Of a DNA stretch of 19,646 nucleotides, positions 1 through 5,541 are shown in pieces. The notes under the pieces are model-generated. The model was not told where the DNA came from, did no database searches, and saw only the letters and a list, made by a program, of their open reading frames with translations. The stretch spans positions 1 to 19,646 of the forward strand of contig CAJTVM010000052.1 in NCBI GenBank assembly GCA_910579595.1, read 5' to 3'. Made by a program: the position numbers and the translations under genes. Origin of the DNA: an uncultured Oscillospiraceae bacterium (GTDB lineage Bacteria > Bacillota > Clostridia > Oscillospirales > Oscillospiraceae). The stretch's first letter is position 1. Each line of letters begins with the position of its first letter.

Positions 1-2
1 AC

Positions 3-344
3 GAGGCTGGCCTGCGCCTGCCGCCCAACGACGTGGCCGACCGCATGGTGACGGTTTACAACTCCCAGTTGGTGGGAATCCAGCACCTACGCAATTCAGC
101 TCAGTTTATCCAGCGGCTGCTGCCAGATGTCCAACCTATGCGACTGCCGGAGGCGGTGATTACGCTGGTGGAAGCCATCCATGATTTTGCCGCCGGCAGC
201 TTTGACCACCAGCTTCTTTGTATTGCCCGGGATGGGGTGATCTCGGAGGACGAACAGGAGCGTTTCGACTACGCGGTGGAGAAGCTCCAGGACATCATCG
301 CCGCGGCCATCGCGCTTGCGGCAATGCCAAGGGGCGGCACATGA
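3..344 (+). CDS. Helix-turn-helix (XRE-type) regulator, C-terminal part, 5' truncated by window edge
   Basis: The reading frame is open to the left edge, so this is the 3' part of a longer gene; the GTG at 33 is in frame but has no ribosome binding site and is probably internal. The visible part lacks the DNA-binding domain. It has the helical C-terminal pattern I associate with clostridial phage XRE regulators: a segment around 'LPEAVITLVEAIHDF', then 'IARDGVISEDEQERF' and a final helix rich in Ile and Ala. Such proteins usually carry an N-terminal HTH and sit at the start of the early region, where they control early transcription. The role as a regulator is inferred from this tail pattern and position. 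Any small phage protein with the same tail would look alike. Confidence 0.5.
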   Translation, partial: EAGLRLPPNDVADRMVTVYNSQLVGIQHLRNSAQFIQRLLPDVQPMRLPEAVITLVEAIHDFAAGSFDHQLLCIARDGVISEDEQERFDYAVEKLQDIIAAAIALAAMPRGGT

Positions 345-393
345 AATAGGACAACCCGGTGCGGGAATATGATACATAGAAAGGGGTGGTCAG

Positions 394-627
394 ATGGCGC
401 GGAAAGAGCAGAAAATCAAGGTGATCAGCTATGTCCATGTGGGCGACCAGCTGGTAAACACAGAGGATCTTGACCCAGAGCGGAAGCAGCAGCTGGCCAC
501 CTGGCTCAAGTGTACATACCTCAACGCGCTCTTTCAGGGAAAGGCCAAATTCTATCCAGCAGGGGAGGGTGACAAGGGAAAATGCCTGTCAGAAAATCAG
601 GGGACGGTACAGCGCCCCGGCGCATAA
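394..627 (+). CDS. Small conserved phage early protein, function unknown
   Basis: A 77-aa protein starting at ATG 394 behind a good ribbon of purines (AAAGGGGTGG) about 7 nt upstream. The core runs 'KIKVISYVHVGDQLVNTEDLDPERKQQLATWLKCTYLNALFQGKAKFY', a pattern I recognise from small proteins in the early regions of Bacillota prophages; no function is known to me. The last 20 or so residues are low in hydrophobics and look like an unconserved tail. It follows the putative regulator by 49 nt and ends directly before the 632-663 hairpin, so it may close the first early transcript. There are no membrane segments and only two cysteines. Confidence 0.6.
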   Translation: MARKEQKIKVISYVHVGDQLVNTEDLDPERKQQLATWLKCTYLNALFQGKAKFYPAGEGDKGKCLSENQGTVQRPGA

Positions 628-631
628 AAAA

Positions 632-663
632 GCCCCCGGCGGATTGGAGGATCCGCCGAGGGC
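632..663. terminator. Strong GC-rich hairpin; terminator-like on the - strand
   Basis: Two 13-nt arms (632-644 and 651-663) pair with one mismatch around a 6-nt loop. On the + strand the stem is preceded by six A (626-631) but is not followed by a T tract. Read on the - strand it is a classic stem followed by TTTTTT. It directly follows the stop codon of the 394-627 gene. It could terminate leftward transcription, act as a two-sided terminator with poor rightward efficiency, or be a structured leader for the replication operon. Confidence 0.5.
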
Positions 664-664
664 A

Positions 665-681
665 GGTAAGTAAAACTTACC
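665..681. repeat. Perfect inverted repeat GGTAAGT-AAA-ACTTACC, possible operator
   Basis: Two perfect 7-nt arms separated by AAA lie 1 nt after the strong hairpin and about 60 nt before the initiator gene. Short dyads of this size are typical binding sites of phage HTH regulators, and a putative regulator gene lies just upstream. No convincing sigma-A promoter can be drawn here: TAGTAT at 695-700 is a possible -10, but no good -35 is at the correct distance. Operator function is therefore an inference. Confidence 0.35.
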
Positions 682-739
682 GTGAGAACGTACATAGTAT
701 ACCACAAGAAAATTCAGTTTGCAAGGGGGTGTCGTTCGA

Positions 740-1606
740 ATGACGACGGAACAAGAGAATGCTGCCTATTATTCGGTAACTCCAGCCCCTGTCCGCTATG
801 ATCCGGAATTGTCTCCTAATGCAAAGCTGCTTTATGGCGAGATAACAAGTCTGTGCAACAAAAGAGGGTACTGCTGGGCAACCAACAGCTACTTTACCCA
901 GTTGTTCAATCTGTCGGCCAGCACCATCAGCCGGCTGATCTCCCAGTTGGAACGGCGTGGGCATATCGTTATCAAAACCGTGGCCACCGAAACAGGTTCA
1001 GAGCGGCGCATTTTCACTGATGTATACCGGGTTGAGCTCCTGTCCGAGGCCACCCCAGAGGGGGGTACGCAAAAACAGCAAGCCCCCCAGGGGGGTGCGC
1101 AAAAACCGCAAAGGGGGGATTCGCAAAAAAGTCAAGGGGGGGTACGCAAAAACCGCAAACAGAATGATTATCAGTTGAATGATTACAAAGAGAATGATCC
1201 CCCCTATAGTCCCCCCGAGGGGGACGCGCCGCCCGAACGGTCTGAGCCGGTGGGCAAGCTTAAGCCCAAAACCACCCGCCGGGAAAAGTCCGCCCCGTCC
1301 CACAATCCGGAAGCGTTTGAGATTTTCTGGGCAGGATACCCGCGAAAGGATGACCGAAAGGCGGCTATCAGGGCGTGGGACAAGCTCAAGCCGGATCGGG
1401 AGCTGTGCCGGATTATGTACGACGCCCTTAAGCGGCAGCGGGGCTCCGAGCAATGGGCGGAGAAAAACGGCAAATTCATCCCGATGTTTTCATCCTGGCT
1501 CAACGGACGCAAGTGGGAGAATCAGGGCGTGGACCTTTCCCTGATTTCCCAGCCCCGGGAGACGTCCGGCGGCGCCATGGTCTATGACCCGGAGGTGACA
1601 CGATGA
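740..1606 (+). CDS. Phage replication initiator (winged-helix, lambda O / replisome-organizer type) with internal iterons
   Basis: This 288-aa protein starts at ATG 740, chosen because AAGGGGGTG lies about 8 nt upstream; the in-frame TTG at 719 has no such site. Residues about 18-95 form a winged helix-turn-helix resembling replication protein O/DnaD-like N-termini ('LSPNAKLLYGEITSLCNKRGYCWATNSYF' split by 'STISRLISQLERRGHIVI'). A low-complexity Gly/Gln/Lys/Arg linker (about 105-180) is encoded by repeats that look like iterons. The C-terminal domain (about 190-270) begins 'EAFEIFWAGYPRKDDRKAAIRAWDKL', a block I recognise from phage HTH replication proteins. It is followed within a few genes by a DnaB-type helicase, so it probably binds the origin and helps load that helicase. 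Its stop overlaps the next start (ATGA). Confidence is high for replication initiation, lower for the exact subfamily. Confidence 0.8.
   Translation: MTTEQENAAYYSVTPAPVRYDPELSPNAKLLYGEITSLCNKRGYCWATNSYFTQLFNLSASTISRLISQLERRGHIVIKTVATETGSERRIFTDVYRVELLSEATPEGGTQKQQAPQGGAQKPQRGDSQKSQGGVRKNRKQNDYQLNDYKENDPPYSPPEGDAPPERSEPVGKLKPKTTRREKSAPSHNPEAFEIFWAGYPRKDDRKAAIRAWDKLKPDRELCRIMYDALKRQRGSEQWAEKNGKFIPMFSSWLNGRKWENQGVDLSLISQPRETSGGAMVYDPEVTR
1060..1158 (+). repeat. Four iteron-like direct repeats inside the initiator gene (candidate phage origin)
   Basis: Four copies of a roughly 22-bp unit with the core GGTACGCAAAAACCGCAA start at 1060, 1090, 1113 and 1137. Each begins with a run of six or more G, then a CGCAAAAA core at 1068, 1098, 1122 and 1145, and most end in CGCAA or a variant. 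Core spacing is 30, 24 and 23 bp. The first three copies share one reading phase (G-T/A/S-Q-K), while the fourth is read in another phase (V-R-K-N-R-K), so the DNA rather than the peptide is conserved. Iterons within an initiator gene are the arrangement of lambda oriL inside gene O and of several Gram-positive phages. Confidence 0.72.
1160..1200 (+). other. AT-rich tract next to the iterons, candidate DNA-unwinding element
   Basis: Directly after the last iteron, about 40 bp turn sharply AT-rich within GC-rich surroundings. AATGATTA occurs twice (1163-1170 and 1178-1185), with AATGAT again near 1193, and the tract ends at a run of C. In iteron origins the strand-opening site is typically an AT-rich stretch beside the initiator sites, so the position fits. 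The unwinding role is inferred from composition and placement only. Confidence 0.5.
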
Positions 1607-1917
1607 GACAATGCAGGATTGCCAGCTGCTGCAAGCTGGCCCACCATCCCTGCTGCGTGGACTGCAAGAACCGCGCCTGCGAAAGCCGGTGCATGAACAG
1701 CCCGGAGCGCTGCGGCTGCTGCGAGAACAATTACGCGCCGCGTCGCAAGGCGGCGCCCCCGGCCAAGCATTCATACACGGGGAAAATCGACCGGGAGGAA
1801 CTGCTTCGCCTGAACAACCTGGGCTTGCGCCAGAGGGAGATTGCCCCGCGTCTGGGGTGTAGCGCCAGCAGGGTGAGCGCCATCCTGCGGGACATGGGGG
1901 TGCGCCGGTATGGCTAA
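1603..1917 (+). CDS. Cysteine-rich N-terminus plus helix-turn-helix protein of phage replication module
   Basis: A 104-aa protein starting at ATG 1603, overlapping the initiator stop by 4 nt, with GGAGGTGAC a few bases upstream. Eleven cysteines fall in residues 4-40 in CC and CxxC arrangements, suggesting one or two zinc-binding knuckles. Residues about 60-102 contain 'LLRLNNLGLRQREIAPRLGC' followed by 'SASRVSAILRDMG', a clear helix-turn-helix of the resolvase/sigma-region-4 kind. Similar small Cys-rich proteins commonly lie next to the helicase gene in clostridial phages; their role is not known to me. Sitting between initiator and helicase with overlaps on both sides, it may be a DNA-binding accessory factor of replication or of early gene control. 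Both functions are inferences. Confidence 0.65.
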   Translation: MRQCRIASCCKLAHHPCCVDCKNRACESRCMNSPERCGCCENNYAPRRKAAPPAKHSYTGKIDREELLRLNNLGLRQREIAPRLGCSASRVSAILRDMGVRRYG

Positions 1918-3331
1918 ATACGACGGGGCCACTTACGCCCAGAACAGCGTCATCGGCTCCATGCTCATTGACGACCGATGCGTGCCGCTGGTGCTGTCCA
2001 AGCTGCGGGAGGAGGATTTCATCGACCCAATCTGCCGGAACTTCTTCCGGGCCATCCGCGATCTGACCTTGGAAAACAAGCCGGTGGATCCGGTCACCGT
2101 GATGGGAAAACTGGGCACCAGGGACGGCTATGTGCAGTGGGCCAGGGAGGTTATGGAGCTGACGCCCACCGCCGCCAATGTGGAGGAGTACATAAGCCAG
2201 GTGCTGGAAGCGTCTATGCTGTACCGCTTCCGGGAATTGTGCGATTTGGGCATGAAGTGTTTTGATTCCGCGCAGGCGGAGGAGCTGGCCCGGAAGATGT
2301 CCCTGGTTTTCTCCGCCACAGATCGGATGCCCCGGATGACGGGGGCGGAACGGTTCGCGGCCCTCGTTGAGGATTTGAAAAACCCGGAGAAGCCCAAATA
2401 TCTGCCCTGGGGGTTTCCCACCGTAGACCGGGCCGCATACGCCGAGCTGGGGGACATGATTCTGCTGGGCGGGTACTCCTCCTCGGGCAAGACGCTGCTG
2501 TCCATCCTCATGGCCACGGCCCAGGCCAGGGCGGGGTACAAGGTGGGCTACTACAGCCTGGAAACCGATCCGAAAAAAATGACGTTCCGGCAGACCTCAG
2601 CCCTGGGGCAGATTCCCCTGGAGCGCCTGAAAAAGAGGAACCTCCTGGACAGCGACTGGCCGAAGATTGCCGAGGCCACCCGTATAGGCGCCGGCGCGGG
2701 CAGCTACACCATCATGCAGGCGGCCGGTTCCACTGTGGATGACATCATCTCCGACGCGCTGGGCCACGGCTACCAGGTGGTCTATGTGGACTATGTGCAG
2801 CGGCTCCGCGTGGCTGGACTCCGGGTAGATAATCCCCGTGTGGTCGTGTCGGAGGTCAGCCAGCGGCTGAAGGACTTTGCCCAAAGCACCAAAACGGCGG
2901 TGGTGGCGCTGGCCCAGCTCTCCCGCCCGGAAACGGTATTGGTGGACGATAGGGACGAAAAAAGGCGAAAGGTTAAGCGGAAGGTGATTATCGCGCCTTC
3001 TATGCACTCGTTCAAGGAGTCGGGGCAGCTGGAACAGGATGCGGATCTGGCCTTTCTGCTCTGGGCCACGGACACTGAGGACAACGATTCCAACCGGATC
3101 CTGAAAATTGGCAAAAACAAAGAGGGCTTTCGGAAGTCGGTGGAGTTGGTGTTTCACGGCGAAACCCAAACCATGGTGGAGCTGGAGCCGAGGGAGGATC
3201 GCTCCGTGGCGGCGGAGCTGGCCGCGAAGGGCCGGGCGGTCAAGCAGGCCAACCGGGCCAAGGCGCAGGCGGGGTGGCAGGAGCTGGAGGACAATGTGCC
3301 GGACAACCCGTTTGCCAATACATCTGAATAA
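1910..3331 (+). CDS. Replicative DNA helicase, DnaB family
   Basis: A 473-aa protein, normal for DnaB. Residues 1-110 match the DnaB N-terminal helical domain ('NSVIGSMLIDDRCVPLVLSK', then 'LTLENKPVDPVTVMGKLG'). The RecA-like core has a Walker A motif GYSSSGKT at 188-195, a Walker B motif VVYVDYVQ at 290-297, the DnaB 'AQLSRP' motif at 335-340, the 'ESGQLEQDADLAFLLW' block at 370-385 and 'KIGKNKEG' near 399-406, which together include the usual nucleotide-hydrolysis and arginine-finger regions. It would unwind the phage fork as a hexameric ring, loaded by the upstream initiator. It starts at ATG 1910, 8 nt inside the preceding gene, indicating translational coupling. The last 45 residues are a charged, alanine-rich tail outside the conserved core. 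Confidence 0.93.
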   Translation: MAKYDGATYAQNSVIGSMLIDDRCVPLVLSKLREEDFIDPICRNFFRAIRDLTLENKPVDPVTVMGKLGTRDGYVQWAREVMELTPTAANVEEYISQVLEASMLYRFRELCDLGMKCFDSAQAEELARKMSLVFSATDRMPRMTGAERFAALVEDLKNPEKPKYLPWGFPTVDRAAYAELGDMILLGGYSSSGKTLLSILMATAQARAGYKVGYYSLETDPKKMTFRQTSALGQIPLERLKKRNLLDSDWPKIAEATRIGAGAGSYTIMQAAGSTVDDIISDALGHGYQVVYVDYVQRLRVAGLRVDNPRVVVSEVSQRLKDFAQSTKTAVVALAQLSRPETVLVDDRDEKRRKVKRKVIIAPSMHSFKESGQLEQDADLAFLLWATDTEDNDSNRILKIGKNKEGFRKSVELVFHGETQTMVELEPREDRSVAAELAAKGRAVKQANRAKAQAGWQELEDNVPDNPFANTSE

Positions 3332-3363
3332 GTTCGAAAAAATAAAAATTTGGAGGAATTTCC

Positions 3364-4149
3364 GTGAGAACATTTGCGATTTTGAATATGAAGGGCGGCG
3401 TAGGCAAGACCACCACCGCTGTCAACCTGGCCTACCTGCTGGCCGCCGAGTACCAGCGCCGGGTGCTGCTCATCGACGCCGACGCCCAGGCCAACGCCAC
3501 CCACGCCCTGCTGCCGGACGGAGGGTACAGCGGGCTGGCGGGGCTGCTGGGCGGATTTGCCACCGTGTACGACGAGGTGGTGGTGTCCTCTGGCCTCCCC
3601 AACCTGGACGTGATTCCAGCCAGTGACGAGCTGTGGGGCGTGGATCTGGACGAGCGCACCGGGGACGGCCCCGCCTGCGGCACGGCAGGCGTGCTGCGGG
3701 ATCTCCGGGACGCGGCCATGGAGGATGACGCCTACGACGTGATTGTCATCGACTGTCCGCCCAATTTTTCTGCGGCCTGCGTGTCCGCCATCAACGCCGC
3801 CAACAGCATCATCATCCCGGTGCTGCCCGACGCCTTTTCCGCCGCCGGCATGGCCAACCTGGTCAGTCAGATTGACGGGGTTCGGAAAATCCACCCGGAT
3901 GTGCGGGTGGCCGGGTGCCTGGTGAACCAGTGGCACCGGGCGGACGTGGTGGAGGACGCCACGGCCTACCTGCGGGAGCACTCCCCGGTGCCGGTGTTCG
4001 ACACGGTGATCCGCCGGACGGATAAGGTGCTGGAATCCACCTGGGCCCGTGAGCCGGTGCAGGTGTGGAGTCCCTTCAGCTCGGCGGCCCGGGATTACCG
4101 GGCCTGGGTGCGTGAGCTGGTGGCAAAGGAGGCGCTGGAAAATGAGTAG
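3364..4149 (+). CDS. ParA/Soj-family partition ATPase
   Basis: A 261-aa protein starting at GTG 3364 with GGAGGA about 6 nt upstream, 32 nt after the helicase gene. It has a deviant Walker A box KGGVGKTT at 10-17, the A' motif 'LLIDADAQAN' at 35-44 and a Walker B 'VIVIDCPP' at 126-133, all hallmarks of ParA. Length and lack of an N-terminal HTH fit the short type Ib or chromosomal Soj-like group. ParA proteins move DNA cargo using a ParB-like adaptor and a centromere. The next gene overlaps it by 8 nt and encodes a DUF3102/coiled-coil protein that may be that adaptor. This suggests an extrachromosomal (phage-plasmid) phase or a role in positioning replicating phage DNA; either is an inference. 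Confidence 0.9.
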   Translation: MRTFAILNMKGGVGKTTTAVNLAYLLAAEYQRRVLLIDADAQANATHALLPDGGYSGLAGLLGGFATVYDEVVVSSGLPNLDVIPASDELWGVDLDERTGDGPACGTAGVLRDLRDAAMEDDAYDVIVIDCPPNFSAACVSAINAANSIIIPVLPDAFSAAGMANLVSQIDGVRKIHPDVRVAGCLVNQWHRADVVEDATAYLREHSPVPVFDTVIRRTDKVLESTWAREPVQVWSPFSSAARDYRAWVRELVAKEALENE

Positions 4150-5182
4150 GTTTAATCTGGCGGACCATATTCAGACGGCCCAGCCGCCCCAGTCGCGGGA
4201 TATCGAGGCCATCACGGTTGAGATCCTGGACGCCAAGCGGGCCGGGGGCGAGGCCATCCTCACCATTGGCCGGGGGCTGATGGAGGCCAAGGCGATGCTC
4301 TCCCATGGGGAGTGGCTGCCGTGGCTGGAGGAGCGGGTGGAATTTTCGGAAAAGGCCGCACAAAGGTTCATGCGGCTGGCCCGGGAATATACAAATCCGA
4401 CAGCGCTGTCGGATTTGGGTGCGACCAAGGCTTTAATGCTGCTGGCCATCCCGCAGGAGGCCCGGGACGAGTTTATTTCCGAACCTCACACTGTGAATGG
4501 CGAGGAGAAAACGGTCATCGACATGACCTCCCGTGAGCTGGAAACGGCCATAAAGGAGCGGGACGCGGCGCTGAAGGCAGCGGAGCAGGCCAAAGCAGAC
4601 CAAAGCGCGGCGGATGCGGCGCGGGAAAAGCTGTCCGCCGACATGGCGCTGGCCAACGAGCGGATCGCGGGGCTGAACGCCGAGGTGGAGGAACAGTCCG
4701 CCAGGGCCCGGGAGGCCCAGGACGCCGCCGCCCGGCTGGAGAAGGAGCTGGCCGAGCTGCGCGCCCGCCCGGTGGAGGTGGCGGTGGAGGTGGACGCCGA
4801 AGCCGTGGAGGCCGCCCGGAAGGAGGCCGAGGCGGCGATGCAGGCCAAGCTGGACAAGGCCAAGAAAGCACAGTCCAAGGCGGAGGATGCCCGGAAGGCC
4901 GCCGAGGATGCCGTGGCTCAGGTTCAGCGGGAGCTGGAACAGGCCAGGGCGGAGGCCCAGGCCATCCGAGAGGAGGCAGCGCGGGCGGAGAAAAAAGCCG
5001 CGCTTACCTCCAACGAGGATCTGGTGCTGTTCCGCGCCCTGTTTGACCAGGCACAGGATATGGCAAACAAAATGGGCGGGGTGCTGATGAAGGTGCGCAA
5101 TAAGGATTCGGAAAAGGCCGGGGGTCTGTCCAAGGCCCTGCTGGCGCTGTCGGACAAATTCCGGGAGGTGGCACAGGCATGA
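4142..5182 (+). CDS. DUF3102-domain protein with long coiled coil, possible ParB-like partner
   Basis: A 346-aa protein starting at ATG 4142, behind AAGGAGG and overlapping the ParA stop; the frame is open further upstream, but that part lies inside parA and has no ribosome binding site. Residues about 20-85 match DUF3102 ('ITVEILDAKRAGGEAILTIG', 'MLSHGEWLPWLEE', 'FSEKAAQRFMRLA'). Then comes 'NPTALSDLGATKALMLLAIP', also usual in this family. Residues about 130-310 are a long Ala/Glu/Lys-rich coiled coil, and a compact helical C-terminus follows (about 315-346). DUF3102 proteins often follow ParA genes in phages and plasmids. A DNA-binding head plus coiled coil would suit a centromere-binding adaptor, but that role is inferred. 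A perfect 24-bp palindrome lies in the gene at 4393-4416. Confidence 0.78.
   Translation: MSRFNLADHIQTAQPPQSRDIEAITVEILDAKRAGGEAILTIGRGLMEAKAMLSHGEWLPWLEERVEFSEKAAQRFMRLAREYTNPTALSDLGATKALMLLAIPQEARDEFISEPHTVNGEEKTVIDMTSRELETAIKERDAALKAAEQAKADQSAADAAREKLSADMALANERIAGLNAEVEEQSARAREAQDAAARLEKELAELRARPVEVAVEVDAEAVEAARKEAEAAMQAKLDKAKKAQSKAEDARKAAEDAVAQVQRELEQARAEAQAIREEAARAEKKAALTSNEDLVLFRALFDQAQDMANKMGGVLMKVRNKDSEKAGGLSKALLALSDKFREVAQA
4393..4416. repeat. Perfect 24-bp palindrome inside the DUF3102 gene, candidate parS-like site
   Basis: The 12-nt arm AAATCCGACAGC (4393-4404) is followed with no gap by its exact reverse complement (4405-4416). It encodes part of 'YTNPTALSDLGA' in codons that are unusually AT-rich for this gene (ACA, AAT), so the DNA sequence itself may be constrained. 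Perfect gapless palindromes of this length are typical of dimeric DNA-binding protein sites, including bacterial parS. It lies 244 nt after the end of parA. Function is inferred. Confidence 0.5.
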
Positions 5183-5541
5183 CGGAATATCAGGAGCAGG
5201 CCATCCGGGCCATTGAGGCCCAGCAGGAAAAAGTGAAGGAGCGCTCCCCGCAGTGGATGGTGGGGGAGCAGCTGAAGGATATCTGCCGGATGGAGCCGCG
5301 CAGCGCGGAGCTGATTGCCCAGGATCTCCAGGTGGAGGCGATGGGGATTGTGGAAGCGGAAAAGAAAATCAGGGCTTTCGCCGATGCCCATAAAACAGGT
5401 AATTTTTCCTGCGTGACACCGGTGGAGGCGGATCGCATTCTGCGGGAGTTTTACGGCCTGCCCATCGCCGGGGAAACCGCCCGGGAGGCCGCGCCCGCGC
5501 AGGCCGGAGACAACGTGCTCCGCCTGGAGGACTTTTTCTGA
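5179..5541 (+). CDS. Small helical phage protein, possibly PcfK/AcrIIA9-like
   Basis: A 120-aa protein starting at ATG 5179 with GGGAGGTGG upstream and a 4-nt overlap with the preceding stop. It is mostly helical. The pattern is an N-terminal 'EQAIRAIEAQQEK' helix, 'PQWMVGEQLKDICR', 'SAELIAQDLQVEAMGIVEAEKKIRAFADAHK', then 'PVEADRILREFYGLP', with a disordered Ala-rich linker and a terminal 'VLRLEDFF'. Proteins with this layout next to PcfJ genes in clostridial phages are, as I recall, grouped with the PcfK-like family, which contains the Cas9 inhibitor AcrIIA9. The adjacent PcfJ-like gene supports that grouping. Sequence match by eye is weak, so anti-CRISPR activity is only a possibility; it could equally be a PcfJ accessory protein. 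Confidence 0.55.
   Translation: MTEYQEQAIRAIEAQQEKVKERSPQWMVGEQLKDICRMEPRSAELIAQDLQVEAMGIVEAEKKIRAFADAHKTGNFSCVTPVEADRILREFYGLPIAGETAREAAPAQAGDNVLRLEDFF

Noticed and set aside
671..703. Sigma-A promoter before the initiator gene
   Set aside because: The possible -10 boxes (TAGTAT, TATACC) have no good -35 at 16-18 bp.
719..739. TTG 719 as start of the replication initiator
   Set aside because: It lacks a ribosome binding site, and the purine-rich AAGGGGGTG lies after it, correctly placed for ATG 740.
1060..1158. Repeats considered as a CRISPR array or simple coding repeat
   Set aside because: Units are adjacent with no unique spacers, and one copy is in a different reading phase, so iterons explain them better.
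4550..5000. Ala/Glu-rich repetitive sequence considered as a DNA repeat
   Set aside because: It encodes a long coiled coil with irregular codon patterns and no fixed DNA unit.
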